A model generated the notes under the pieces. The model did not search any database, was not told where the DNA came from, and was given only the letters and a program-made list of their open reading frames with translations. From Bacteroidales bacterium (GTDB taxonomy: Bacteria; Bacteroidota; Bacteroidia; Bacteroidales; Muribaculaceae), in assembly GCA_020860515.1 (NCBI GenBank), contig JAJBUG010000039.1, forward strand, positions 82,428 to 146,427: 64,000 nucleotides of DNA. The letters run 5' to 3'. Of the stretch, positions 34,375-43,254 are shown in pieces. How positions within the stretch are numbered: the stretch's first letter is position 1; each line of letters begins with the position of its first letter. The position numbers were made by a program, and so were the translations under genes.

Positions 34375-35844
34375 TTATTGATCGATGGCTTCTGCCTCGG
34401 CTTCTTCAACTTCGGTGTTAGGCTTGATGTTAGGCAATTCAAGGCCATAGCCATTCTTCTTGTCCATAATCTTCAGCACGATTCCAAAGAAGAGAGCCAA
34501 CAGTCCAAGTGATGCAAAGAGCAGCATTGGCACTGTATAATTGTACTCCATGGGGTCAGTTACTCCAGGATTCGATGCTGTCAGCACGTTGCCGATAAGG
34601 ATTGGGAAGAGGCAAAGGCCTATATTCTGTACCCAGAAAATCAGTGAGTAAGCCGAGCCAAGGAAGCGAGCCTCCATAATCTTGGGCACTGAGGGCCAAA
34701 GGGCGGCGGGCACCAATGAGAAAGATACGCCAAGAACCACGATTGCTGCAAAGGCAAGGGCTTCGCTCTTGACTGACGGGAGCACAAGCGCAAAGGTGAG
34801 GTGGCAAATAATCATCAGGATTGCACCGAGAATAAGCATCGTGGCACCCTTTCCTTTGCGGTCAAGGTAATAGCCTAAAATAGGTGTCAGAATCATGGCG
34901 CCCATTGGGAACCAACGGAAAATGTCGCTTGCAGTAGTGGCTGAGATGCCAAGGGTGCATTGCAGCATGTTGGCGGCATAGCGCTGGAAGGGGAAGATGG
35001 CTGAATAGTATAGCACGCAGAGCAGGGCCACAACCCAGAACAGTTTGCTTGAGAAAATCTTGCCCACATCACTGAGCTGGAACTCCTCGTCGCTTCCGCC
35101 CTCTGCTGCCTTTGCCGCACCAAGCTGGGTGTCGAGCTTGCGATCCATAAATGTGAAAATGATGAAAGCAATCAAGCCAATGCAAAGCAGGGCAGTGCAG
35201 AAGCCTACAGGCACTACCACTGTGGGGTCGCCACCCATGGCATCAGCCAGACGTGGCGAGATTGAGAATATGGCAAACACGCCCAGGCGAGCAATAGCCA
35301 TTTCCAGACCCATGGCCAAGGCCATTTCTTTGCCTTCGAACCACTTGGCAATAGCCTTGCTGACTGTGATGCCGGCCATTTCGCAGCCGCAGCCGAATAT
35401 CATGAAGCCCAGAGCAGCCAGCTTGGCGCTTCCTGGCATCACTGTCCACCATGAACTCAGCCATTGGTCAAGAGCAGTGCCTTGAAACCAGTTAGACACG
35501 GCATAGAATTTGATGGCTGCGCCTATCACCATCACCGACGCTGAAAGCGTGCCAGTGAAGCGCACACCCATTTTATCGAGGATAATGCCGGCCAATATCA
35601 GAAATCCGAATACATTAAGAATATATTCGGCACCAGCATAGAGACCGAATGCGTCGGGCGACCATCCGCGTTGGGTTTCTACCAGGGATTGGAGAGGCGA
35701 CATTACATCGACAAACATGTAGGCAAAGAACATCATGCCAGCAATCAGCAGCAAAGCAGTCCAGCGGGCCCAACGTTTGTCACAGAGCAACACTTGGGCT
35801 GATCCCGTCGTGTTTTTTCCCATTTCAAGAGTTTGTGTTGACAT
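34375..35844 (-). CDS. MFS transporter
   Basis: The 489-aa protein has twelve predicted helices, the MFS signature loop LDKMGVRFTG after helix 2 and YYLDRKGKGA after helix 8, and an acidic C-terminus. It lacks features that fix the substrate. MFSD1-like peptide or sugar-phosphate transport are options. It diverges from the AI-2E family gene, and a -7 element TAAATTTG lies at 35884-35891. Confidence 0.9.
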   Translation of the reverse strand: MSTQTLEMGKNTTGSAQVLLCDKRWARWTALLLIAGMMFFAYMFVDVMSPLQSLVETQRGWSPDAFGLYAGAEYILNVFGFLILAGIILDKMGVRFTGTLSASVMVIGAAIKFYAVSNWFQGTALDQWLSSWWTVMPGSAKLAALGFMIFGCGCEMAGITVSKAIAKWFEGKEMALAMGLEMAIARLGVFAIFSISPRLADAMGGDPTVVVPVGFCTALLCIGLIAFIIFTFMDRKLDTQLGAAKAAEGGSDEEFQLSDVGKIFSSKLFWVVALLCVLYYSAIFPFQRYAANMLQCTLGISATTASDIFRWFPMGAMILTPILGYYLDRKGKGATMLILGAILMIICHLTFALVLPSVKSEALAFAAIVVLGVSFSLVPAALWPSVPKIMEARFLGSAYSLIFWVQNIGLCLFPILIGNVLTASNPGVTDPMEYNYTVPMLLFASLGLLALFFGIVLKIMDKKNGYGLELPNIKPNTEVEEAEAEAIDQ

Positions 35845-35883
35845 TTAGGTTTATGATTAGTTGATTTTTTCAAAAAGATGGTG

Positions 35884-35911
35884 CAAATTTAAGAAATAAT
35901 GTGTAACTTTG
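35884..35911. promoter_or_regulatory. Divergent -7 elements of the MFS and AI-2E family genes
   Basis: The minus-strand TAAATTTG (35891-35884) serves the MFS gene, and the plus-strand TAACTTTG (35904-35911) serves the gene at 35940. They are only 12 bp apart, so the two promoters overlap and may compete. Confidence 0.55.
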
Positions 35912-35939
35912 AAAATTATTTAGATTAATAAATCGTAAA

Positions 35940-37109
35940 ATGAATATATCTACCCCACAAAAGGGTTACGAACGGCGCCCATTCACCTTCGACCGAGTGG
36001 TGAGGCTGGTACTCACGGCTTTGGTGGTGTGCGGCTTGGTATGGCTGGTGCAGAGGCTTTCGAGTGTGCTGCTGCCCTTCCTTGTGGCTTGGCTGATAGC
36101 CTATCTGCTTGAGCCTTTTGTGCAGCGCAATCGCCAGATGCTAAAGCTCAAGGGGCGCTTCTTGGCAATTGTGCTTACCCTTTTCGAGGTGATTATGCTC
36201 ATTACGGTACTGTGCATAGTATTCTTGCCATCGGTTTTCAACGAGCTTGACCAAGTAGCTGAATTGATACGCGAATACTCACGGGATGATACCAAGGTTC
36301 CCCTGATCCCACCTACGGTACGAGAATTTATTGCCACCCATGTGGATTTCAATAAGATTTACGAGGAAATGACCAGCCAGGACTGGCAATCGCTTGTCAA
36401 CTTCGTGGGCCGCTTGATGTCGGGTGGTTTTAGCATCATTCTTGGGGTGGTCAATTGGTTCTTGGTGATTCTCTATGTGATTTTCATAATGCTCGATTAT
36501 GAGAAGTTGCTCAATGGCTTCAAACATATGGTGCCTCCGCGTATGCGCAGGGTCACATTCACTATAGCCAAGGATGTGAAAGATAGCATGGACCATTATT
36601 TCCGTGGCCAGTCGCTGGTTGCGCTCTGCGTGGGCATCCTCTTTGCCATCGGCTTTGTGATTGTAGGCTTGCCCCTTGGAGTGGTGCTGGGACTTTTTAT
36701 TGGTGTGCTGAATATGGTGCCATATCTGCAACTTATTTCGATCATTCCCACTACTTTGCTCTGTCTGGTATATTCTGTGCAGGACGGGGTAGGGTTCTGG
36801 CCCATCTGGTGGGCTTGCATGGCTGTGTATATTATAGTGCAATGCATTCAGGACCTGTTTCTTACTCCCAAGATCATGGGCAAAGCCATGGGTCTTAACC
36901 CAGCCATCATTTTGCTTTCGCTCTCGGTGTGGGGGTCGCTCCTTGGCTTTATCGGCCTTATCATAGCCTTGCCATTGACTACACTTTTGCTGGCCTACTA
37001 CAACCAATTTATCATCAACCGCCACGATGGCGAGCCTCCCCACGAGCGCCTCGAAGATTCCGAAGCCTTCGAGCGCATGATCGACACTCCCCTCGACGAA
37101 GAGGGATAG
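35940..37109 (+). CDS. AI-2E family transporter (UPF0118)
   Basis: The 389-aa membrane protein has the AI-2E layout: two helices at the start, a long soluble segment with amphipathic helices, and five to six C-terminal helices. The conserved VGLPLGVVLGLFIGVLNMVPY block is present. Members export small molecules or ions; a role in AI-2 export was shown only for TqsA. It converges with the metallophosphoesterase gene, 7 bp apart. Confidence 0.92.
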   Translation: MNISTPQKGYERRPFTFDRVVRLVLTALVVCGLVWLVQRLSSVLLPFLVAWLIAYLLEPFVQRNRQMLKLKGRFLAIVLTLFEVIMLITVLCIVFLPSVFNELDQVAELIREYSRDDTKVPLIPPTVREFIATHVDFNKIYEEMTSQDWQSLVNFVGRLMSGGFSIILGVVNWFLVILYVIFIMLDYEKLLNGFKHMVPPRMRRVTFTIAKDVKDSMDHYFRGQSLVALCVGILFAIGFVIVGLPLGVVLGLFIGVLNMVPYLQLISIIPTTLLCLVYSVQDGVGFWPIWWACMAVYIIVQCIQDLFLTPKIMGKAMGLNPAIILLSLSVWGSLLGFIGLIIALPLTTLLLAYYNQFIINRHDGEPPHERLEDSEAFERMIDTPLDEEG

Positions 37110-37116
37110 GAAGACT

Positions 37117-37713
37117 TCAAATTTTGATAACTCTCGGCTTGTTTATAAGCTGGTATGCCTCATTCATCAGAGAACCATTGACGAATAAAGTATCGGGAGT
37201 TTCATATTTGCCATAGCTTTTATGGATGTGGCCAAAAAGATGAAGTTTAGGCTTTATTTCTGTTACGCGGCGTAACAGCGCTTCAGAACCAAAATGAGTT
37301 CTTCCTGCGTAATCCAGAATCCCAAGAGGAGGCTGGTGAGTAATCAATATGTCAGTTTTATTAGGAATCTGATTGATGCCGTTAAGATATTTCTTTGAAC
37401 GTGAAGAGCCTGGATACATTGGTAAACCGTAATAATAGGTTCCATCAATTACTATTCCAGTATTATCAAGAATATGACAGTTGGAATCCATCCCTTCGAT
37501 TTTTGCTCCACGAAGGTAATCATCATGATTGCCTGGGACAAAAATCTTAAAGTCATAGGGTAGATCCATAAACCAATTTAAGAAATCCATTATTTCGTCT
37601 TCTGTACCAGCCATACCCACATCTCCGCTATGTATGATTATATCGCCCTTAGGTAAATCCCCCAATAAGGGATGCTTGCCATGAGTGTCTGAAAGATGAA
37701 TGATTGTCTTCAT
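37117..37713 (-). CDS. Metallophosphoesterase, last gene of a five-gene accessory cassette
   Basis: The 198-aa protein has all calcineurin-like metal motifs: LSDTHG (residues 7-12), HSGDVG, GNHDDYLRG, ITHQPP and GHIHKSYG. It should be a compact two-metal phosphodiesterase or phosphatase. It lies 50 bp downstream of the 311-aa unknown gene on the same strand. In a cassette with a nuclease-like protein it could cut a nucleotide signal or nucleic acid, but that is speculation. Eukaryote-like relatives of this size (MPPED family) are known. Confidence 0.9.
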   Translation of the reverse strand: MKTIIHLSDTHGKHPLLGDLPKGDIIIHSGDVGMAGTEDEIMDFLNWFMDLPYDFKIFVPGNHDDYLRGAKIEGMDSNCHILDNTGIVIDGTYYYGLPMYPGSSRSKKYLNGINQIPNKTDILITHQPPLGILDYAGRTHFGSEALLRRVTEIKPKLHLFGHIHKSYGKYETPDTLFVNGSLMNEAYQLINKPRVIKI

Positions 37714-37763
37714 TATTCTAATAGATTAGTCAAAGGCTCGATTTGATGGCTTACTTGAGCCCA

Positions 37764-38699
37764 TCAAATCGATTTTATGTTTTTGAATACATCGATGGTA
37801 TCATATTCATTATTCCAATGTTTCAATAGAATATCTCGATTGAGAAAAGTCCAAACTTTGCATTTCTCAATAAGCCCTAAATCAATTGAATCATCATTAT
37901 ATAATATCTTTGCATCTTCTATTTTTAGGATAAGAGGAAAATGAGTAGATTTGGCATTGGACTCAAATCTTACTACTGGAGTAAAGTCAGTCCAGAATAG
38001 CTTTGATTGAACTATAACATTGCAATCTAAGCCGGTTGTCTTATCCTGGATCCTGAGTCTTGAAAGTGAAAATGGATCATACAATTTCCAATCCAGTCCT
38101 AATTCAGAGATTTTCTTTTCATAAGCTCTGCATTGTTCATCCTTGTGATCGTAATTCCAAGAACATAAGATGTCCTCATTCTGTTTGCAACCTCCACGCA
38201 TTGCCACATATTTGGCAAATTCAATAGTAATCGGAGTATCCACAATAATACAAATATCTTGCCAAGTTACATTGTAAGAGTCTAATCGTTGATTGATTAT
38301 TCTCTTCACTACTGGATTTTCGGTTTGTATCTCTTTAAGTCTACGTTTGCCTATTCGTTTATCACAAGCTTTTAAGATTGGCACCAATCCCCAGCGGTCA
38401 TGATCTAATCCAAAATCCAATAACTTAGCCGTGGGACAATCAATATAGTCTCTCAGCATTTGGGAAATAAACCCTAATCCCTGGTAACAATATGGATAGT
38501 ACATTTTATCCAAATCTTCTTTTGGGCATACCTTAGGAAAATCCCAAACTATTTTCTTATCAATCGTCACCCAATAGCGTGGCACACAATTATTGGACCT
38601 TTGTGCACGCATAGGATATGCAACACAATGGATTTCAAATTTTGTGGAAGGGTCAATTATGCTGTAGAGAGCCTTCTGCAACTTACTCCATCTTCTCAT
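37764..38699 (-). CDS. Unknown protein of the accessory cassette
   Basis: The 311-aa protein starts MRRWSKLQKALYSIIDP and continues with PRYWVTIDKKIVWDFP. This resembles small orphan proteins annotated as SF0329 family, but I hold that loosely. There is no signal peptide or membrane helix, no nucleotide-binding motif, and Trp, Tyr and Cys are frequent. The start codon overlaps the stop of the upstream gene by 4 bp, so translation is coupled. The base composition is AT-rich compared with flanking core genes, which points to transfer. Confidence 0.7.
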   Translation of the reverse strand: MRRWSKLQKALYSIIDPSTKFEIHCVAYPMRAQRSNNCVPRYWVTIDKKIVWDFPKVCPKEDLDKMYYPYCYQGLGFISQMLRDYIDCPTAKLLDFGLDHDRWGLVPILKACDKRIGKRRLKEIQTENPVVKRIINQRLDSYNVTWQDICIIVDTPITIEFAKYVAMRGGCKQNEDILCSWNYDHKDEQCRAYEKKISELGLDWKLYDPFSLSRLRIQDKTTGLDCNVIVQSKLFWTDFTPVVRFESNAKSTHFPLILKIEDAKILYNDDSIDLGLIEKCKVWTFLNRDILLKHWNNEYDTIDVFKNIKSI

Positions 38700-39277
38700 T
38701 GGTTTGCTTCATTTAATTCTTCAAGAAAATCAAATGTCTCAAACTCTATCCAAAAGTAATAGCCTCCTATAGCTAAGGCATAAGCTAATATTCCAGCCCA
38801 AGGTTCGTTATGACGTATTGCCCAATCGATTGCAGGAAGATAACTTTCTGCACCAAAGGCGCCAATGTCATGCTTGTCCATATATTCTCCAAATCCAGGG
38901 ACTAATAGATCTCCAAGGTTCATATAGTATTTGAGGCGGTAGGGTTCCATTTGAGGATCGCTCAGGCGAAGTATGTCCCACCAAATGCCTGCAGCATCAT
39001 AAATGCATGTCCTTAGACCGAATTCATCTCTGAAGGTGTCATCTCTTCCACATTTCTTATCGATTCCCATAAGAGCTTGCGAAAGGATGATGCAGGCTTC
39101 TTTAGGGTCGGTATTTTTCCCTTTTTCAAGGATATCTTTGATTTGCTCCCATGGGACAGGATTGAGATGTCTATCCCAAGCCAAATCACTATGGTCATTG
39201 CTTGGATATTTCTTTTCTATTTCCTTAAGAAATCCCAACGCTTCGGTTGCAGTTACATCATATTCTTTTGGTTTCAT
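38696..39277 (-). CDS. Unknown protein of the accessory cassette
   Basis: The 193-aa product is soluble, acidic and rich in aromatic residues (AAGIWWDILR, AIDWAIRHNEPWAGILAYAL). No motif or family is recognised. It starts 2 bp after the stop of the nuclease-like gene and overlaps the next gene by 4 bp. Such tight packing suggests that the products act together. An immunity or partner protein is possible but unsupported. Confidence 0.7.
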   Translation of the reverse strand: MKPKEYDVTATEALGFLKEIEKKYPSNDHSDLAWDRHLNPVPWEQIKDILEKGKNTDPKEACIILSQALMGIDKKCGRDDTFRDEFGLRTCIYDAAGIWWDILRLSDPQMEPYRLKYYMNLGDLLVPGFGEYMDKHDIGAFGAESYLPAIDWAIRHNEPWAGILAYALAIGGYYFWIEFETFDFLEELNEANQ

Positions 39278-39279
39278 TC

Positions 39280-40254
39280 TTATTTTGTCTTTAGGTTGTA
39301 GAACTTCGCGATATTATCGGTTATTATATTTGGATTATCGGAATATAGCGCTTGATAGGTTGCCATAGGTAAAACCTTTACCTTAAATTTGGCTTTTTTA
39401 TTTTGAGGGAGTGCTTCGATATACTTCACCAAGTTATCATATAACTTTCCGTAGTTAACTTGTAATTTGTCAAAACCGAAAGCCAGAGTCATCAATTCAC
39501 GATCTTGTTGGGCTGTATCCTCAAATTTGTGTTGATCGGGTACTTGGCCTTTCTGAACGCCAATCCAATGGCATATCATCTGCTTTATTCCTTGGAGGTA
39601 TTTGTTAGTTCTCCCCTCAATAAAGATTTTGAATGTGTCGTTGTTCGGTTCACTGACATTTATCCCATTGTTCTTAAAATATTCACCGAATACACCCCCG
39701 ACTTGGTAATATTTATAATAGGCTTCCGCTATTTCTTGTAGACCACAATGGGAAGGCTCAGTGAATTTTGATTCGATGTAAAGTACTCGACTTTCATCTT
39801 CCGTGAGCACAACCACATCCACACTTGATGGATTTCGACCTTCAATGCATTTATTCTTTACCTCGAAGAAAACCTTAGTATAGGTTTGAGCCCCGAATGT
39901 TATAGGGTTATCTTTGCCAACTCTATAAAAGAATAGCAAAGCGAGTAAGGCTGACGAATGAAGAATCAGTAAGCGGTTAGTTCTCTTTCCGTCAGTTTCT
40001 TGTGATTCTGATTCACTAATTTGCTCCCAGGCACTGTCGAATTTTTCTTTGTCTTCAACGTTAAAGAACTCCATAAGTGTTTCTTTGTTACGGAAGGCAA
40101 ACGAATTTTCACTTTCTTTTTGGTCCCAGATTGTTGGAACAATTTTACAGAGGAGATCATCTGAAACATCATTTTCAGAGTCCCAACCGAAGAACTTTCC
40201 ATAGTTCTTCACATAATCTTTTAATGTCTTGTCCTTTCGGTCCATTTTTTTCAC
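39280..40254 (-). CDS. Putative PD-(D/E)XK nuclease-like protein
   Basis: The 324-aa protein has a helical N-terminal third, then a block that fits the PD-(D/E)XK core. Glu 131 is in FFEVKNK, Asp 146 in SSVDVVVL, and the Glu-x-Lys pair 161/163 in YIESKFTE, with a helix after it (IAEAYYKYY). Spacing of about 14 residues from Asp to ExK is usual for the fold. Similar domains occur in restriction enzymes and in phage-defence proteins. It overlaps the 60-aa gene by 4 bp. Nuclease activity is an inference from these residues. Confidence 0.65.
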   Translation of the reverse strand: MKKMDRKDKTLKDYVKNYGKFFGWDSENDVSDDLLCKIVPTIWDQKESENSFAFRNKETLMEFFNVEDKEKFDSAWEQISESESQETDGKRTNRLLILHSSALLALLFFYRVGKDNPITFGAQTYTKVFFEVKNKCIEGRNPSSVDVVVLTEDESRVLYIESKFTEPSHCGLQEIAEAYYKYYQVGGVFGEYFKNNGINVSEPNNDTFKIFIEGRTNKYLQGIKQMICHWIGVQKGQVPDQHKFEDTAQQDRELMTLAFGFDKLQVNYGKLYDNLVKYIEALPQNKKAKFKVKVLPMATYQALYSDNPNIITDNIAKFYNLKTK

Positions 40255-40433
40255 GCTGTTTTATAATTTATTACTTCTCCTTTCTCACCATAGATACAGA
40301 GAAGGTTATTATTAACTATGGTCACTGTGTTAGAGGTGTATCCTTTGAGTTCTCCTTGCTTATACCAAAGGAAAGCTCCTTTGGCATCGTACACGTACAC
40401 AAGATTACCTTTTTGTTGAGCATATCCAATCAT
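40251..40433 (-). CDS. 60-aa beta-repeat protein, first gene of the cassette
   Basis: The product is a short, Tyr-rich protein with two imperfect repeats: GNLVYVYDAKGAFL near the start and NNLLCIYGEKGEVI near the end, joined by GELKGYTSNTVTI. Each repeat should form a beta-hairpin. Similar stand-alone proteins of about 60 residues with a YVYDxKG pattern occur in diverse bacteria, with no known role. It overlaps the nuclease-like gene by 4 bp (ATGA), and a hairpin ends just 7 bp before its start codon. Confidence 0.7.
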   Translation of the reverse strand: MIGYAQQKGNLVYVYDAKGAFLWYKQGELKGYTSNTVTIVNNNLLCIYGEKGEVINYKTA

Positions 40434-40440
40434 AATAACA

Positions 40441-40480
40441 AAAATAGGATTCTTTTAGGCCGTAGCAGGAACCCTATTTT
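40441..40480 (-). promoter_or_regulatory. Leader hairpin directly before the cassette's first start codon
   Basis: AAAATAGG (40441-40448) pairs with CCTATTTT (40473-40480), with TTC/GAA added inside across one-base bulges. On the minus strand it is followed by TTGTTATT and the ATG at 40433. It resembles an intrinsic terminator, so cassette expression may depend on read-through, or the hairpin may shape the ribosome site. Confidence 0.55.
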
Positions 40481-40618
40481 AATAGTACGAATTAGTTTTG
40501 ACTATACCCCCCCAATTTTTGGTCACAGACGCAGTTTGCTCCAACTTTGCCTCCTTTTTAACCAATCGTTGTAACAATTCAATCCCAAATTTCCTAAAAT
40601 TGTTGCAAAACTCTATAA

Positions 40619-41749
40619 CTACCCATGGGTGCGCCGGAGCCAGTGGAGGAAGAATCGGTTGTAGAGGGAGAGAGTGCCTCGGTTGTCGAGGATGAACTCT
40701 TTTTCGATGAGTGTTTTGATGGCACTGCGCACAGTGCTTGGGGCAGGAAGATTGTGTTTTTTGATAATATCCATAGTAATAGGTTGGGGTAGTTGACCTT
40801 CGATAGCTATTGCTGTGAGGACAGCCATTTGTGCTTGAGTCAACAGACAACTGTAGCCGTAGAAGTTGTCATCTTCGCCTCGGAGGATTTTGTCGAGCAC
40901 AAGGCGTACATCAGCTTCTTCGATAATCTCTTTTGGTTGATCAAATGTACGATTCAACCAAAATTGTACATACCAAGTATGACCATATACCGAATTGTAT
41001 ATATAGTCAAATGCTTCGCGTGTCAACTTACGCTTAGATTTTACGAAAAGTCTTTCAGCAAAGACGAAGTATGAATCGGGGCTGATCTCTTTAAGTGAGA
41101 TCGTCTGCGTTGATTGGTAAAAAGGTCGCTGTGGCATGGTAAACATCTGTTGCATCAGATGTTTCTTGCTGCCAGAATATATAAAGGTGATGTTATTGGC
41201 AAATTGGATATATGATCTCAATAGAGCTTCTACACCTGTTTCAGGATATTCACTCACTTGTTGGAATTCATCAAAGGCGATATAAATGCGCTGGCCTGAA
41301 GAAGTAAGATAATGGAAAATGTCATCAAGAGTATGACGTTCTTGTCCTGGCTCGATGCCTAATGAAAGAGCTGGAGCTCCTGTAAGAAGGTCCGTTGAAA
41401 CAATAGGTCTGCAATGCCTGAGCACCTCAGTGACCTTATCTATTAGCTTACTCAGTTTGCTGTCAAAGGCCTTGAATACTGCGCTCGCAAAAATCTCAAT
41501 GAACTCTGCCAGATTATGAGTGTGGAAGATGTCGATATAAAAAGTTGCGACCTCTGGGTATTGTTTTTTCACTCGCTCAAAAGCATGAAGAATAAGTCCC
41601 GACTTGCCCATACGCCGCGGACTTATCAATGACACATTCCTGCCACTTTGCATTGCTTGCAGCAAGTCATTGGTTTCTTCTTCGCGGTCACAGAAAAGTT
41701 CTGCACCACCATAACCTTCTACCACAAAGGGATTTGTATCCATTTTCAT
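40619..41749 (-). CDS. AAA family ATPase (ExoA-like ATP-binding protein), copy 3
   Basis: The frame is open from 41896, but the ATG at 41749 is preferred because the family starts with NPFVxEGYGGAELFCDREEE and a purine-rich AAAGAGCAAATT precedes it. The 376-aa protein has Walker A SPRRMGKSG (about residues 43-51), Walker B IYIAFDEFQQV and the sensor-like GSKKHLM. It ends in a winged-helix-like domain (STVRSAIKTLIEKEFI). It is more distant from copies 1 and 2 than they are from each other. It lies between the nuclease cassette and a DUF4143 ATPase. Confidence 0.82.
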   Translation of the reverse strand: MKMDTNPFVVEGYGGAELFCDREEETNDLLQAMQSGRNVSLISPRRMGKSGLILHAFERVKKQYPEVATFYIDIFHTHNLAEFIEIFASAVFKAFDSKLSKLIDKVTEVLRHCRPIVSTDLLTGAPALSLGIEPGQERHTLDDIFHYLTSSGQRIYIAFDEFQQVSEYPETGVEALLRSYIQFANNITFIYSGSKKHLMQQMFTMPQRPFYQSTQTISLKEISPDSYFVFAERLFVKSKRKLTREAFDYIYNSVYGHTWYVQFWLNRTFDQPKEIIEEADVRLVLDKILRGEDDNFYGYSCLLTQAQMAVLTAIAIEGQLPQPITMDIIKKHNLPAPSTVRSAIKTLIEKEFILDNRGTLSLYNRFFLHWLRRTHG

Positions 41750-41810
41750 AATTTGCTCTTTAAAGTAATATTCAATATTTTTATGAACAGAATACAAAAT
41801 TACAAAAAAT

Positions 41811-41858
41811 TCATCATGTGTGCGAAAATTTCGTGCGAAAATCTCGCACACATGATGA
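41811..41858 (-). terminator. 15-bp inverted repeat, intrinsic terminator of the DUF4143 gene
   Basis: TCATCATGTGTGCGA (41811-41825) and its exact inverse (41844-41858) flank an 18-nt loop that itself contains a repeated GTGCGAAAAT. On the minus strand ATTTTTTG follows. The DUF4143 stop codon lies 40 bp upstream. Confidence 0.8.
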
Positions 41859-41897
41859 GATTTTCCTCCATAGGCATTACAGTGCAGGGGATGCATC

Positions 41898-43118
41898 CTA
41901 TTCTAAGCCTTTGGTGAGGAAGCGGTGCAGGGACAGGTGTGCGATGCCATTGTCGTCGAGGCGATTTACGAGCGGCGACATTGAGATTACATATTTAGGA
42001 TAATTGTCCTTAATACGGGCAAGTGTGCCAAATTCTCTTTGGTAGGTTTCATCAGAGCCAATAAGATATGAGGCTTGTATATAGATTGGTCCATTGTCAT
42101 TGGGGCGCGTTGTCACAAAGTCAACCTCTCCTGCACGGAGGTGACCAATCTGAACATTGTGACCTTGACGTCGCAATTCTTGGTAGATCACATTTTCAAT
42201 AATCTTTTCTATATCTTGTTGACGCGAACCACCAACGAGCGCATTGCGAATGCCTACATCTTCAAAGTAATATTTCCCGTTGCTATCAAGGATAGCCTTG
42301 CCATGTATGTCATAGCGTGGTACATAATGCATTATATAAGCCTCAGTGAGATATTTGAGATAATTGCTAATCACCCCCGCAGTCACTTTTTCGCCTTGGG
42401 ATTTCATGTACTTGGCAATGTTGGCAGGAGATATGGGCTTACCAATATTGTCTGCAATGAATTTTGTAAGGCTTTCGAGGAAAGGGACATTGCGAATTTC
42501 ATTCCGTGCTATCACATCTTTCAGCAAAGCTGTATGGTACACATCGAGCTGATATTGACGAGCATCGCCCTCAGTCAACTCAAATTTTGTCAATCCAGGC
42601 AAACCTCCAAAATTTAGATAAAGTCGTAGAGAGTCCTCATTATCGGAAAGATTATGAAAAGTCAGGAACTCATTGTACCCAAGAGGTAGGATATAGATTT
42701 CAGTGTACCTGCCGCCTATTAATGTGCTTAGTTCACTGCTAAGCATTTTGGCATTGCTGCCCGTTACTATTATATCGGTGTTTGGCTCTGTGCGCCAACT
42801 CCTTAAGGCCTTTTCAAATCCATCAATGTTTTGCACCTCATCAATAAGGATGTAATTCTGTTTAGTGGCGTCGTAGCGGTTAGCTATGAAATCATCGAGC
42901 TCTTTATAGGTTTCAATGCTGTCAAATTCTCTTTTCTCCTTATCAATGAATATGACATTATTTTCAGGATTAGATTCCAGTTTTCCTTTGAGAAAAAGCA
43001 ATGTGTAGCTCTTGCCAACTCGGCGTTGACCAGTTAGCACCACAATAAGCCCTTTTCCGAGCCATCTTTCAATTAGTTCAGTATAAAGAGGTCGTTCGAT
43101 TATAGAAGTTTTGTCCAT
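41898..43118 (-). CDS. AAA_14/DUF4143 family ATPase
   Basis: The 406-aa protein has Walker A GQRRVGKSY (about residues 30-38), Walker B YILIDEVQNI and sensor GSNAKML in an AAA_14 domain. A winged-helix linker (KPISPANIAKYMKSQGE) and a C-terminal DUF4143 domain with the nuclease-fold-like GEVDFVTTRPNDNGPIYIQ follow. This architecture is very common in gut Bacteroidales and archaea, and its role is unknown. It stands alone with its own terminator. Confidence 0.92.
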   Translation of the reverse strand: MDKTSIIERPLYTELIERWLGKGLIVVLTGQRRVGKSYTLLFLKGKLESNPENNVIFIDKEKREFDSIETYKELDDFIANRYDATKQNYILIDEVQNIDGFEKALRSWRTEPNTDIIVTGSNAKMLSSELSTLIGGRYTEIYILPLGYNEFLTFHNLSDNEDSLRLYLNFGGLPGLTKFELTEGDARQYQLDVYHTALLKDVIARNEIRNVPFLESLTKFIADNIGKPISPANIAKYMKSQGEKVTAGVISNYLKYLTEAYIMHYVPRYDIHGKAILDSNGKYYFEDVGIRNALVGGSRQQDIEKIIENVIYQELRRQGHNVQIGHLRAGEVDFVTTRPNDNGPIYIQASYLIGSDETYQREFGTLARIKDNYPKYVISMSPLVNRLDDNGIAHLSLHRFLTKGLE

Positions 43119-43218
43119 ACCTTAAATTTTGGGCAAATTTAACAAAAATATCATCTATAACCAAATTTTATGTCAAAAATATCGTAAATTAATTTTATAG
43201 AGAAGATAATTGCAATTG

Positions 43219-43254
43219 TTGCATAAATATCTTTTATAAAAGATTTTTATGCAA
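43219..43254. repeat. 36-bp near-perfect palindrome
   Basis: The sequence reads the same on both strands except for one mismatched pair, with arms TTGCATAAA and centre CTTTTATAAAAG. A half-copy (ATATCTTTTACAAAAG) follows near 43265. It lies between the DUF4143 gene and the 146-aa unknown gene, and could be a protein-binding site or a hairpin terminator. Confidence 0.85.

Noticed and set aside
40479..40850. 123-codon minus-strand frame that leaves the 3' end of AAA ATPase copy 3 and runs to 40479
   Set aside because: Its first 75 codons are a Pro/His-rich shadow of the ATPase gene. The last part (ending KNWGGIVKTN) looks protein-like, but no start codon fits it alone.
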